A stretch of 64,000 bases of DNA from Paenibacillus sp. Soil787 (GCF_001429545.1 NZ_LMSP01000018.1:1-64000); one strand, 5' to 3'; shown: positions 16,764-26,054, counted from the first letter of the stretch. Notes: generated from the sequence alone by a model not told the origin. A program made the numbers and translations.

Positions 16764-17277
16764 CATATTTCTACAAAAAAGTAGCACCCCGTAGACAAAG
16801 GTGTGATTACACAAAAAAAAGGCCAATCAGACTTCTTGTCACAGAGCCTATCTATTTTACTCTAATCTTTTCGAATTCCTGTCACTAAATCAATCTCAAG
16901 GCTTCATGAATGAGAATCCATTTAAGAAGTAATAAGTATATCTCTTGTTAGATAGCTTGTTTGAAAAAGTTGGAAGCAGCCTTGATCTGGACCCTCTGTC
17001 AAGGACACTTGAATAAAGGGTGGTTTATGTCTAGGAAACCAATAATAGATGATTCCTGTATTATACAGGGGGCATCTTCTTTATTCCCCATTGCTACTTA
17101 TTATTGTTGTAGTAATTAAGTTTTTCTGCTATTTCTATCGGATTGCTCTCAAAATGTGACAAAATTCACCAAATTACAGGGTATTCAAACAAGCTAATAT
17201 ACACTATTATAAAGATAGGTTCCGTCCAGTTTTTCCAAGTGGTTCATAAAAGAGTAATTGACAAGGAGATTAAACTA
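16764..17277. other. Intergenic region between divergent surface operons
   Basis: No gene is supported. The left part continues the sequence shared with the other riboswitch promoters, up to a degenerate version of their terminator (ACAAAAAAAAGGCC, about 16812-16826). At 17050-17076 a hairpin (CCTGT-ATTAT-ACAGG) is flanked by GATG and CATC. The stretch 16985-17035 vaguely recalls an IS3-family end, but no transposase reading frame remains. A long frame into the following gene (from 17143) has no start signal. Confidence 0.4.
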
Positions 17278-19563
17278 GTGAGAAAAGCATTTCTATCAAA
17301 GAAAAGATGGATAACGATTCTTGTGTTGATACTTGTTGTATCAAACATACAAATTACAACATTTGCCGAGGAATCAATCCCAACATCAAATTTCGTGGTT
17401 GAAGATGAACTGAAAGTGAACGAATCCGGTGCTGTTTGGACAGCGTTCGATAATCAAGAACACCGCCAAGTTTATTATAGTCCCAAGATGGATGGTAAAG
17501 CGCAGGCAATTTCCCAATCCTTTGGTATTCGGGAAAGACCGGTTGTCGGAGGCAATCTTGTTGTTTGGCTAGAGAATCGGCACGAAGCGAGAGGTCTAGG
17601 CATTTACGACCTCTATGCCTATGACTTGGAAACGAAAGAGGAACGGAAGATTACAGTAAACAATGAATGGAACGGCAGTGTAACGACGGATGGTCGGTAT
17701 ATCGCTTGGATTGAAGAAGAGACTCGAATTGTGAATCTCTATGATTGGCAGACGAAACTGACTACTCAAATTGGCAAGGGCAATAACCCTGTCGTTGCTA
17801 AAGGAAAATTAGCTTATGAGAATAACGGCAGAAACCAGATTCTCCTATTTCAGCCTATGGATCATTCAACGAAGACGTTACTTACAGTTCCGACAGGTCG
17901 CTATTTATCGGGCTTTCAATTCAATGGAGACTGGTTGTTGTATCTCTCTAATAAACAGGCTTTTGATTACAAACTTTCTCTGCAAAAAGCCGATGGAACG
18001 TCGGGACCTTTGTTTGAGTCAGGAACTGAGTTTGTATCTGTGCTAGGCAGTATGGTCTACAGTTCACTTAACAAAGAATACGCCGTTTTCCAGGTGTTCT
18101 CCTCAGAAAAAAAACATACCATTGTGATCGATCTGGATACCGGGCAGGCTAAGCCATTGAACATCCCTGGTGATAGAGAAACAATCCTCGGTATTCAAGG
18201 AGACTCCTTATATTATTCGCAAGAAAAACAGGGTGTACAAACACTTTCTATTTCGAAAACACTAGAGAGCTTGACGGGGGAGGATCCCCTTCTGCCAAAG
18301 GTATCAACCAACTCCAATTTAAATCCAACACCAGCTCCTTCCAGAACGAACCATGATGCTGATCAACTAATCGTTGCTCTAGATGGTAAAAATATCTCAT
18401 TTCAAGTCAATCCGGTTGTTGAAGACGGCTCTTCCATGGTGCAATTCCGCCCGTTATTTGAAGCAATGGGTATGTCTATCGAATGGCAGGAAGAGAATCA
18501 AACCATTATCGGGGCAAAGGGCAAATTTCGAATTGAGCTGAAGTTGGGCGATAAGACAGCACTCGTTAACGGCAAGACGATGGACCTTCCAGTCGCTCCA
18601 CACACGATCAATGGCAGCACGATGGTACCACTTCGTTTTGTAGCGGAATCGACGGGACGATCTGTGTATTGGGTAGCAAGTTATACGGAAAAAGAAGTGC
18701 ATATCAGCCGCACGATAGCTTCAGATTTATTTGATGATCTTTATTCAGACAATCTCGTGTATCTTGGAGAAACGTTAAATGGTGTCCCGAACGGGCAAGG
18801 GACGTATACCAAAAATGGTAGGCTCCGGTATGAGGGGCAATTCGTAAACGGGGCGATGGAAGGAAGTGGATCCGTTTATCAGAATGGTAAAATTTTTTAC
18901 AAGGGTGAGCTGAAGGACAATTTGCCAAATGGACAAGGTAAATTATATGAGTTAGGTCTCTATGTAGGACAGTTTGTAAACGGCCTTCGCCATGGAATAG
19001 GGAAATATTATGAAAATAATGGTGCGCTTATTTATTCGGGTCAATTCACCGAAGATACCGAAACAGGCAAAGGGACCCTATATGAGAGCAATGGTACGAG
19101 ATATGTCGGCGACGTTATCATGGGCATTCGTGAAGGTCTTGCAGAAGTGTATGACCAGGACGGCGATCTGCAATATAAAGGCCGATACGCAGGGAATCAT
19201 CCTGTGCTAAAGGGTACGCAATTAACGTATATGGCTATGCTACTTTACGCTCAGGCAGGCAAAGATACGAAGGCAAACGCCATGTTTGAAGAAGCAAAAA
19301 AGTCCGCTAATCAAGGAATGGTTCCTTACTATATGATAGCTGAGACTTATATTTCTCTGAATAACGCGGATAAATCTAATGAATACATACAAGTCGGGCT
19401 TTCTAAAGACGCAAATGATCCTATTTTGAATGCCTATCTAGCACTTACTTACGCGTTGCAAAACAAGCCTGATCAAGCGAAGGTGCAGATGGACAAAGCC
19501 AAGACACTGGGTCTTAAAAAGGCGGAAGTTTGGGATGAGCGGCTTAAGGCGATGATCGAATAA
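17278..19563 (+). CDS. Secreted beta-propeller / stalk / MORN / TPR protein
   Basis: A 761-residue exported protein that starts with GTG after AAGGAGAT. A signal peptide (ITILVLILVVSNIQ, ending near TFAEE) is followed by TolB-like propeller repeats (about 40-350, WTAFDNQEHRQVYYS, WLENRHEARGLGIYDLYAYD), a stalk domain (about 370-480, MVPLRFVAESTGRSVYW), roughly eight MORN repeats (YEGQFVNGAMEGSGSVYQ), and a C-terminal TPR-like helical part. It shares its plan with the protein at 53146, which has more MORN repeats and no TPR. It stands alone on the plus strand and has no riboswitch. The role is unknown; a surface scaffold is plausible. Confidence 0.87.
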   Translation: MRKAFLSKKRWITILVLILVVSNIQITTFAEESIPTSNFVVEDELKVNESGAVWTAFDNQEHRQVYYSPKMDGKAQAISQSFGIRERPVVGGNLVVWLENRHEARGLGIYDLYAYDLETKEERKITVNNEWNGSVTTDGRYIAWIEEETRIVNLYDWQTKLTTQIGKGNNPVVAKGKLAYENNGRNQILLFQPMDHSTKTLLTVPTGRYLSGFQFNGDWLLYLSNKQAFDYKLSLQKADGTSGPLFESGTEFVSVLGSMVYSSLNKEYAVFQVFSSEKKHTIVIDLDTGQAKPLNIPGDRETILGIQGDSLYYSQEKQGVQTLSISKTLESLTGEDPLLPKVSTNSNLNPTPAPSRTNHDADQLIVALDGKNISFQVNPVVEDGSSMVQFRPLFEAMGMSIEWQEENQTIIGAKGKFRIELKLGDKTALVNGKTMDLPVAPHTINGSTMVPLRFVAESTGRSVYWVASYTEKEVHISRTIASDLFDDLYSDNLVYLGETLNGVPNGQGTYTKNGRLRYEGQFVNGAMEGSGSVYQNGKIFYKGELKDNLPNGQGKLYELGLYVGQFVNGLRHGIGKYYENNGALIYSGQFTEDTETGKGTLYESNGTRYVGDVIMGIREGLAEVYDQDGDLQYKGRYAGNHPVLKGTQLTYMAMLLYAQAGKDTKANAMFEEAKKSANQGMVPYYMIAETYISLNNADKSNEYIQVGLSKDANDPILNAYLALTYALQNKPDQAKVQMDKAKTLGLKKAEVWDERLKAMIE

Positions 19564-19989
19564 TTAAAGGAGATGGCCTATCGTTGCTTCTTTTTAGTTC
19601 TTGAGGGACAAACTTAGTTGGGTTTAGTATGCCATAGATTCAATCTCTCCCCTCACTTGCTGCTTTACCTACATTGCTTCCTAAGCCTTTCTTAGGACTA
19701 AGGGATAGACTACACTCTTTTCACTTAAATAGTAAACAGCGAGTAAAAACTGTTAGTCAGAATTAATGTTAATGTGATGGAGTATCAACCGCTCATATTC
19801 TTTTAGCAGTTATTTATGTTGTTAACGATACAGCGGAAGACCAAGAGAAACCACCCTATGTTGGTTAGTCGCATTGCGGTTATCAAGTAATTCAACTGCA
19901 AGGATTATTCCAGTATTGGTTCCTATGCCCATAAGAAATAACCGTTCATTCATTGAACGGCTATTTTCTGTTCCATTTTGGGCTTATAT
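19564..19989. other. Non-coding stretch with a worn copy of the cassette terminator
   Basis: No gene is visible. At 19790-19881 the sequence GTTATTTATGTTGTTAACG, then ATACAGCGGAAGACC, then AAACCACCCTATGTTGGTTAG, is a decayed copy of the block that ends each Rhs cassette, so the cassette array once reached this far. At 19940-19962 ACCGTTCA and TGAACGGT form a hairpin beyond the IDEAL gene stop, a likely terminator. Confidence 0.55.
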
Positions 19990-20154
19990 TTAATCTATCA
20001 ATCCGATATCTTTACAAACCTCTCCCTCTAAAACTTGAAGTTCCTTCTTTTTTCTGACCAGTTCATTGAACCATTCTTTATCATTCATGACTAAGGCTTG
20101 ATCAATAAGTGCTTCATAATCCTTTGATGCTATTATCCGTGGTAATTTATTCAT
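19990..20154 (-). CDS. IDEAL-domain small protein
   Basis: A 54-residue protein starting MNKLPRIIASKDYEALID. The segment LIDQALVMNDKEWFNELVRK is the IDEAL domain, a short Bacillales module named after its sequence and found alone or at the end of proteins such as ComK regulators; its function is not settled. AGGAGAGG lies five bases upstream of the ATG. A hairpin follows 28 bp after the stop. It lies at the edge of the cassette array, but nothing indicates that it belongs to a toxin pair. Confidence 0.75.
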   Translation of the reverse strand: MNKLPRIIASKDYEALIDQALVMNDKEWFNELVRKKKELQVLEGEVCKDIGLID

Positions 20155-20597
20155 ATAGTCCTCTCCTGTTCAAAGGTCAAAATTTCATTTGACCGTAACA
20201 TAATAAGAAAATCTCTTAATTCAAGTTTATACCATCATCACTCCGTACTAAAAAGACACTTCAAGATGAGTTTTTTTATTATGTTACAAATAGTCAAAAT
20301 AGCAACTTTAAGTATCCTGATGAATTGCAGTTCCGGACTTTATTTTTACCTATGATCTTTCGTTATGCGCTATTCTGCTAACGTTCGGGTAGTTTGTACG
20401 GTCTGCCGTTAAAAAACGTCATCACACCGGGTTTGTGTTAGTCATTCAGTGGATGCATGAGTTGTCTAACTTCGCTTCACATAAAACGTTCACCTTCATG
20501 AGTCTTATGAAAAAATTCTATTTTTAATCTCTCCCACCACAGATTCATGTTAAAATTTCATGTCCATAAGTAGTATCAATTTTTCAACGTAACTTTC
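20155..20597. other. Non-coding stretch
   Basis: No frame with a ribosome binding site is visible on either strand. The sequence is AT-rich near the IDEAL promoter. The part at 20370-20470 (CTGCTAACGTTCGG..., GTTGTCTAACTTCG) has short inverted motifs of no known type. Confidence 0.35.
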
Positions 20598-20692
20598 TGC
20601 CGATCATATTCTCTGAGCGGTTATTTGTTTTGTTAGCGATACAGCGGCAGACAAAAAGAAAACCACCCTACGATGGTTAGTCGCAAGGTGGT
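20598..20692 (-). terminator. Cassette-end block B (conserved flank and terminator hairpin)
   Basis: On the minus strand ACCACCTTGCGA-CTAACCA-TCGTAGGGTGGT (20662-20692) folds into a 12-bp stem with two G-T wobbles, followed by TTTTCTTTTTGTC. The downstream flank (CCGCTGTATCGCTAACAA and beyond) is shared with copies at 24.6 and 44.1 kb. It ends the immunity gene at 20700. Confidence 0.88.
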
Positions 20693-20699
20693 TTAGTTA

Positions 20700-21452
20700 T
20701 CAACCTAAAGGAGGAACTCTTTTGTATTGTGGTCCGAAGTGATTAGGCGTGGCATCATATTCAGCCTTATTACCAAATGAATCTATTCCAAGAAGTTCCT
20801 TTGCTGTTGTCTCTAAATTTGGAGAATCCAGTAATTCTTGATGTGGTTCATTTGCTAGTAAAGTAAGTAAACCGTTTGATAGAGATTCGGTTTTCTGCCA
20901 CGGTAACGATAGAATAGTATCCTGCCTAAAAAAATCTACGTAAGTCTTACCAAAGTAATTACACCAAAATACCCCTGGCATCCTTGTTTCTAATGTACCT
21001 GTCACGTGTTGGCGAGTTTGGGCTTTATCGTGTGAAATGTAGCCGTGAATACCATCGACTAGTTCAATTGTCTCCTTAAAAAGAGTTACTATTGCATCTT
21101 TGTGTTTCATAAAAGTTTTTAATGAAAAATAAAAATCAATATAATTCAACGAAACCTTATTTGGACACTTATACCATTGAGTAGTAAATTGAAATGCTGG
21201 AGAAATGCTTTTCCCAAGCATTCCCCCAGCTTTACCGACCATCCTTCCCACTTTCTCATCAAAACAACCCGCCTCCTCACGTGTCCACATTTCCATAGCT
21301 TCACTTGGAGTATATGATTTCCTTAAAGGTTCATATGTACCAATTTTTTGAGGGGTAAAACCTTTCTTAACAAGATTTTCAAAAAATTTATTTGCAATTT
21401 CAGCCGTATTAAAAGGCGTTATAGTAAAAATAACTGCAGTCATTTCGTTCAT
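20700..21452 (-). CDS. Putative immunity protein, cassette 7
   Basis: A 250-residue soluble protein, MNEMTAVIFTITPFNTAEIA at the start, with no signal peptide. I do not recognise its family, though its size and mixed alpha/beta character recall immunity proteins of type VI and Rhs effectors. It follows a 33-residue scrap of toxin C-terminus by 12 bp and ends 8 bp before the conserved cassette terminator, which is the basis for the call. GAGG precedes the ATG. It has no intact toxin partner here. Confidence 0.6.
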   Translation of the reverse strand: MNEMTAVIFTITPFNTAEIANKFFENLVKKGFTPQKIGTYEPLRKSYTPSEAMEMWTREEAGCFDEKVGRMVGKAGGMLGKSISPAFQFTTQWYKCPNKVSLNYIDFYFSLKTFMKHKDAIVTLFKETIELVDGIHGYISHDKAQTRQHVTGTLETRMPGVFWCNYFGKTYVDFFRQDTILSLPWQKTESLSNGLLTLLANEPHQELLDSPNLETTAKELLGIDSFGNKAEYDATPNHFGPQYKRVPPLG

Positions 21453-21464
21453 AGTGTCCTCAGC

Positions 21465-21566
21465 CTAACTATGGAAATATTCATAATCCACAAAGTCGTT
21501 AGCTCCTCTTCTTACTTTAATAGTTCCTCCACCTTTCTTAATTGCTTCGAGTAGAGGTTTTGACAC
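21465..21566 (-). pseudogene. C-terminal scrap of an Rhs toxin tip, cassette 7
   Basis: An open stretch of 33 codons, SKPLLEAIKKGGGTIKVRRG followed by ANDFVDYEYFHS, ends 12 bp before the immunity gene in the spacing seen in intact cassettes. No Rhs seed precedes it; a stop lies just upstream. It is probably the last strand-helix of a lost toxin domain. Confidence 0.5.
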
Positions 21567-21617
21567 TAGCGTTATTTAGGGGTTGAAAATGAGTTCATTA
21601 GGCACTGGGTAGGGTTT

Positions 21618-21962
21618 TTAATCAGCCGCCAAACAACCCTTGATTTCATCTGCTAGTTCAAGTACTTTCCTCCATTCAGGTGCATTTCTTACTGCATCAA
21701 CATTCCATGAATTTCCTTGCTGTAACTCTAGAACTAAGTTTCTTAGAATAGAGCTTTTATACATCGTCTCATCACTAATAAGTTCAGCTTGGTACAGTCT
21801 TTCCAAGGTCTCATTGTGTAAAAATGAAATAACCCCTGTATCGAATTCTTCAAAAATGTTATACCCGATTGTCACATCGTCCTCATGTAGCAAGTATGTT
21901 CCGCACTTATTTATTGTATCTACGTATAGCTTCATGAGTTTCTCTATAGAGATTTTCCCCAT
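21618..21962 (-). CDS. Putative immunity protein, cassette 6
   Basis: A 114-residue acidic, mainly helical protein starting MGKISIEKLMKLYVDTINKC, without signal or membrane segments and of no family I recognise. AAAGGAGA lies seven bases before the ATG, so it has its own good ribosome site. It begins 14 bp after the end of the frameshifted toxin tip, which supports the immunity role. No conserved terminator hairpin directly follows; the cassette 7 scrap begins some 50 bp on, so the junction has been rearranged. Confidence 0.6.
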   Translation of the reverse strand: MGKISIEKLMKLYVDTINKCGTYLLHEDDVTIGYNIFEEFDTGVISFLHNETLERLYQAELISDETMYKSSILRNLVLELQQGNSWNVDAVRNAPEWRKVLELADEIKGCLAAD

Positions 21963-21976
21963 TAAAAAAGTCTCCT

Positions 21977-22789
21977 TTAATTTTGAATAATCGTAGCTCC
22001 ATCGTCAGGTAACGGTTTATTATCAGACCCTACTACCTTAACTCTACCAGTTTGTCCACTTGCAAATCCATAATATGACCCTTCATGAACCCCTCCACCT
22101 GGATGATAGAACACAGACTTATCGCCGCTTGTGAATTTCCACCCAGTACCTGCAGAGCCATACGTACCTCTCGTCCAACCGTCCCCAAGAGCCCCAAGTA
22201 ACATTTCCGTTTCCATATTTGCTCTTGAAGTAATCATTCCATAGCTCCTGTTCGAGGTATCTGTGCAGAATTACCCGATGGAAAATATGATGTTGCCGCC
22301 TTAGCTGCCACCGCTTCTTCAGCTAGAATTGATAAACTACGACTACCAGCTAAAGCCAATTCAAGTGCTTCAGGTGACTGTAAAATACTATACCCTTTTT
22401 GAAATCTATTAATAAGATCATTTTTTGCCCATTCAGCATTTTCAGGTGTATTTTCACTAGCCATGTAATGATGACCTGTTGCCATATTGAACAAATACAA
22501 GAATTGATTTCGATTAAGTTCTTCAAATCCGTTCAAATGTTTTATTCGAGTTTGACCGAGAAAATCACGTTGGAATGAATAGTCACCCTCCGTTTTCCTA
22601 GCCTCTAAAATTGAGTACTCTATGTTACCTGCTGTCAGCCAAGTATCCTTTCACGTATCCTTTCACGTATCCTTTCCAGAATAACGATGCCCAGTCGGAT
22701 CAGTATAAATCAATGGATTATTACCTACATAAGTATATCCATTCTGACTCTGCGGACTCTCTAACGTCCCCTTATACGTATCCTCACTA
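21977..22789 (-). pseudogene. Orphan Rhs toxin tip, cassette 6 (broken)
   Basis: The block opens with the Rhs seed FISEDTYKGTLESPQSQNGY and reaches LIYTDPTGH, then stops in a 12-bp tandem repeat (22643-22677). The frame resumes as GFEELNRNQFLYLFNMATG with ENAEWAKNDLINR, the pre-toxin motif also seen in the active Rhs tip. At about 22234 it breaks again: GAMIEND-type reading ends with GAME and continues one base out of phase as MITSRANMETEMLLGALG. The tip proper (GDGWTRGTYGSAGTGWKFTS to DDGATIIQN) is short and Gly-rich; I do not recognise its activity. Three lesions make it silent. Confidence 0.7.
22643..22677. repeat. 12-bp tandem repeat inside cassette 6
   Basis: GTATCCTTTCAC occurs almost three times in a row. 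Read in the cassette frame it encodes KDT followed by TGA stops, so the expansion itself closed the frame. Confidence 0.75.
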
Positions 22790-22875
22790 ATAAATCAATT
22801 GCTGTCAATCATTTTCCGTCAGTAGCACTTCTGAGCAGTTATTTGCTTTGTAAGCTACACTGTGGACAAAAGAAA

Positions 22876-22906
22876 ACCACCCTACGATGGTTAGTCGCAA
22901 GGTGGC
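22876..22906 (-). terminator. Cassette-end terminator C
   Basis: Same 12-bp stem and CTAACCA loop as copy B, followed on the minus strand by TTTTCTTTTGTCC. It stands 21 bp after the immunity gene of cassette 5. Confidence 0.85.
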
Positions 22907-22927
22907 ATTATTAAAACACACAAAATC

Positions 22928-23746
22928 TTAAATGAATCTAACTGGTTCTGGTCTTAGTAGCTTAATTTTATGTTTCTGAAAAAGTTCTTTCACTTTTGCA
23001 CTTACGATCAACAATGGAATACGATAAGCATTCAGATATTCAAAGGTCAAATTAAAGTCCTGAAACTGCTCCATTTCTTCCTTCCTATAAATAAATTCCG
23101 AACGAGGGAAACCTTTCGAACTACAATATTCACAATCACTGACAGAATAATGCTCGTAGGGATCAATGCGTACCTGATCATCAATTGGTGGCAAAATATT
23201 CTTTACAACCAACTGATATACCTTTTGCACATCCCGATCCTTATAATCTCTAGCAGGAAGGATTTCATAACCGCTAAGCTGATTGCTCTCAATTACCTCC
23301 TTAGCATAATCAGTAATAATAAATTCAGGTCTAATGTGAACAAAGTGGTTCTTACCGATCTTCTTCACATCTAACTTTAATTCAGAAGCCTGAATTTTAC
23401 CGCAGTGTTCGCAGCGATGATCGTGAACAAATTCGTATTTTGTCCCATAATGTTCAGCATCCTTGAGAGCATCATGCTCCCATGGGTAGTGAACACCTAC
23501 ATGAAAAAAATTCGCTTCCTTCAATTCTTGTTTTGTATATTCTCTCGATTCAAAAAAACTATAATCGATACGATTTGTTTCAAGTACTTGCATTAAGTCT
23601 AAAAATCCAATTGACGCTTCATCCGTTATAATTTCCAACCCAGAGGGCAAAGATGAAATTTTATCAACTTTCTCATGGAATTGACTATAAATTTCGTTTG
23701 TAGTATCTTGATTTCCTCTAATTTTAAGAAGCGCAATACGTTTCAT
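22928..23746 (-). CDS. Putative immunity protein with two CxxC motifs, cassette 5
   Basis: A 272-residue cytosolic protein starting MKRIALLKIRGNQDTTNEIY. Two zinc-finger-like motifs, CEHCG near residue 113 and CEYCSS near residue 207, place it near the double-CxxCG proteins described from myxobacteria, some of which are linked to toxin immunity. CGGAGGATAACG gives a strong start. It lies 67 bp downstream of the HNH-like toxin tip and 21 bp upstream of terminator C, so immunity to that nuclease is the natural reading. Confidence 0.68.
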   Translation of the reverse strand: MKRIALLKIRGNQDTTNEIYSQFHEKVDKISSLPSGLEIITDEASIGFLDLMQVLETNRIDYSFFESREYTKQELKEANFFHVGVHYPWEHDALKDAEHYGTKYEFVHDHRCEHCGKIQASELKLDVKKIGKNHFVHIRPEFIITDYAKEVIESNQLSGYEILPARDYKDRDVQKVYQLVVKNILPPIDDQVRIDPYEHYSVSDCEYCSSKGFPRSEFIYRKEEMEQFQDFNLTFEYLNAYRIPLLIVSAKVKELFQKHKIKLLRPEPVRFI

Positions 23747-23813
23747 CGTTATCCTCCGAAATAATTACTAACTTTTACTCCCATTTCCATAAATACCGGC
23801 TTCAACGTGTCTA

Positions 23814-24434
23814 TCACTCTGGCATGTTAACTTCTGTATACACGTCAACTACTGCATCCCAAATATCTTGAAGTTCAGCATTATCCGTTCTAATCGTTTT
23901 ATTATCATATGCATATCCGATTTTTTGTCTGAATAAATTCGTTATCTTCTGATGTGTGTCCTTGTCAATTGCAATTGACAATATATCATTCTCTACAATT
24001 TTATTTTTACCTGCAGCTTCTAACCCCTTGTTAATCTGATAGATAAATCGTTTTTCAATCAAGTGATGTGCTTCTAATCCTGTCCCTTTGCTGACTTTAC
24101 GCAAATCGCTATACGCCATTACAAGCTTTCCACCTTGAATAGCGGCAATTTTCTCAGACTTCTCTAGCTTATTGAGACCCTCGACCACTTGATTAACTGC
24201 TTTAGCGCCTCTCCCCAATCCAGTTAAACCAGGAACTGCTGCTGAAAGAGTATCTAATGCTGCTGCGAAAAAGTCTGCTTCTGCAATATCCATAGATATA
24301 TTATTAATATCCATTGGAAGGTCAGGTGAGGCTAGGACTGCTGAAGCATACACATAGACTAAACAAACTGGGCAATGTCCTGTTGGGTCATTGTATTTTA
24401 CTGGAATATTATAAACATACGTATACAAATTCAA
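23814..24434 (-). CDS. Orphan Rhs toxin tip, HNH-like nuclease, cassette 5
   Basis: Open from the Rhs seed DTYKGQIDNPLSLNLYTYVY to a 206-residue end. After NDPTGH comes a helical pre-toxin part, then GTGLEAHHLIEKRF near residue 118 and IAIDKDTHQKITNLFR, the layout of HNH/endonuclease VII-type toxins with paired His residues. A TAG lies where the full-length Rhs gene has GAG just before DTYKG, and the first usable codon is a TTG with no ribosome site, so the cassette is probably silent. Its partner is the double-CxxC protein downstream. Confidence 0.75.
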   Translation of the reverse strand: MNLYTYVYNIPVKYNDPTGHCPVCLVYVYASAVLASPDLPMDINNISMDIAEADFFAAALDTLSAAVPGLTGLGRGAKAVNQVVEGLNKLEKSEKIAAIQGGKLVMAYSDLRKVSKGTGLEAHHLIEKRFIYQINKGLEAAGKNKIVENDILSIAIDKDTHQKITNLFRQKIGYAYDNKTIRTDNAELQDIWDAVVDVYTEVNMPE

Positions 24435-24676
24435 ACTCAGCGGATTATCAATCTGCCCTTTATACGTATCCTATCTAATAAACCGCTCAATAATTCCTAA
24501 CCCAACTACTGCTATTTTACCACATCTACCCAGCTTGCAAGCCTATCAGAATCGGTTCTCTAGCACCAGACCGCACCAAATCCTCATTTTTGCCATTCGT
24601 TGCTGAGGGGCGTGGAACTCTTATTAGTTCAATGGTTATATGTGTTGTTAGCGATACAGCGGTGGACAAAAAGAAA

Positions 24677-24707
24677 ACCACCCTACGATGGTTAGTCGCA
24701 AGGTGGT
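24677..24707 (-). terminator. Cassette-end terminator D
   Basis: Identical 31-base hairpin to copy B, with TTTTCTTTTTGTCC and the CCGCTGTATCGCTAACAA flank on the minus strand. It lies 23 bp after the immunity gene of cassette 4. Confidence 0.87.
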
Positions 24708-24729
24708 AATTTGTAGATATAATCCAAAA

Positions 24730-25080
24730 TTACAGTTCTTCCATTTCCCATTCTAATACACTTATTTTTTCACAATTAAAAATATCTAAGATATCCTGAC
24801 AGAATAATTTTAACTCATCAATTTCATTATCTTTTTTAATCAATCTTATTTCTGCTACAAATCCGTTTTCAGCAGGGTTAAACTCTATTAAGCTAAATGG
24901 CTTAAAGTTCTTCCCCCCCTTAGGGTATGTCCAATTACTTATAAGATTAGGAAGATTTCTTATATGGTATCCATCTAACTTATTATTTATTTTAACCATA
25001 ACCTTTATGGTAGTCGAAAGCTTAACCTCAAAATTAGGTGGAAAATACAACTTGTCAATTTCATCGAACTGCATTGCCAT
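24730..25080 (-). CDS. Putative immunity protein, cassette 4
   Basis: About 116 residues from MAMQFDEIDKLYFPPNFEVK to LEWEMEEL, soluble, beta-rich then helical, not recognised. The open frame runs on to 25116 inside the toxin gene; the ATGs at 25080 and 25074 lie 9-15 bp after the toxin stop and follow GAAGAAGGG, so one of them is the likely start. Position between a nuclease-type tip and terminator D supports immunity. Confidence 0.62.
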   Translation of the reverse strand: MAMQFDEIDKLYFPPNFEVKLSTTIKVMVKINNKLDGYHIRNLPNLISNWTYPKGGKNFKPFSLIEFNPAENGFVAEIRLIKKDNEIDELKLFCQDILDIFNCEKISVLEWEMEEL

Positions 25081-25090
25081 CTTCCCTTCT

Positions 25091-25738
25091 TCAATAGCCA
25101 GGGGATAGTTTTCCACCCCATGGAGTCATTTTTAATAATAATCTAGCTACTATATAAGCCGCGCCTACTGTAGTTAACTCTTTTATACCTCCATCTTCAT
25201 TTTCATAATATAAAGAATAATTAACCTCTCCAGCTGCTGGGAATGATACATTCATCTTAACATTACCAAATACAGGTACACCATTGATCGGATTAAAATA
25301 ATCCCCTTCTATTAGATTACCTGCCTTTTTATATAGTTCTAACTGAGGCTTTGGATCTTCTCCATTTAGTGGCTTTACTTCCCAAACTTTATTTCCCAAA
25401 ACGATATCAGCATAATAATTCCCTTTGCCTTCCCCTTTTGGTTTACTAATACTTTTTTCTAGTGTCGGGGATTTTCCATATTTATCATAAATTGCTTTTG
25501 CAGCTTGTATTTGTGCAATTTCATGAAATGGAACAAATAATTGACGAAAGTTAGCCTCTGCATCAGCAAAATCAGAGAATTCAGGTATTGCGGCTGAGAG
25601 ACCATTAGCTCCAAATATTAAAAGCGAAGCATTAGCAGAATTGTAAGATTCATTATTGTAACCCTTAGAAATCAAATTAAGAGACCAAGCATATGAATGC
25701 CCTGTCGGATCAGTACGAGTTAATGGGTTATTCTCCAC
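25091..25738 (-). CDS. Orphan Rhs toxin tip, PD-(D/E)xK-like nuclease, cassette 4
   Basis: The frame begins in the seed (DTYKGTLGNPTSQNGYAYV, then ENNPLTRTDPTGH) and runs for some 215 residues. The C-terminal half has YYADIVLGNKVWEVKPLNG followed by KPQLELYKKAG, the Asp ... Glu-x-Lys pattern and Gln of PD-(D/E)xK endonucleases. A TAG replaces the Glu codon ahead of DTYKG and the only in-frame start is GTG without a ribosome site, so it is likely silent. The end of an IS110 element abuts the seed. Confidence 0.75.
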   Translation of the reverse strand: MENNPLTRTDPTGHSYAWSLNLISKGYNNESYNSANASLLIFGANGLSAAIPEFSDFADAEANFRQLFVPFHEIAQIQAAKAIYDKYGKSPTLEKSISKPKGEGKGNYYADIVLGNKVWEVKPLNGEDPKPQLELYKKAGNLIEGDYFNPINGVPVFGNVKMNVSFPAAGEVNYSLYYENEDGGIKELTTVGAAYIVARLLLKMTPWGGKLSPGY

Positions 25739-25869
25739 ATAAGCATACCCATTTTGACTCGTAGGATTACCTAACGTCCCCTTATACGTATCCTAGCTAA
25801 CTAACCGTATTGACTCGTAAAAATGGACGGTGATTGTATTCCAATCGCCGCCCATCTGTTCCAATTATA

Positions 25870-26048
25870 TCATCCTGCCTCTTTCAATACGACAGGCATG
25901 GTATACTCCGTCCTATTCTTCATTAGTGCATACACCAAATCAACTAACTTTCTCATTATACAAATGATTGCCTGTGTCTTGGTCTTTCCTGCCGCCAACC
26001 GCTGTTGGTAATACTCATAGTAATAGGGATTGTTAGCCGTTTGGTACC
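25870..26048 (-). pseudogene. IS110 transposase remnant (C-terminal 60 residues)
   Basis: Minus-strand translation gives NNPYYYEYYQQRLAAGKTKT, AIICIMRKLVDLVYALMKNR and TEYTMPVVLKEAG, nearly the end of the transposase at 31094. The rest of the element is replaced by unrelated DNA at about 26048. Its right end with the hairpin GGGCGGCGATTGG...CACCGTCC still abuts the Rhs seed of cassette 4. Confidence 0.85.
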
Positions 26049-26054
26049 GCCCAA

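Noticed and set aside
16985..17035. Insertion sequence remnant (IS3-like end)
   Set aside because: Only a vague similarity of a few tens of bases and no transposase fragment; too weak to annotate.
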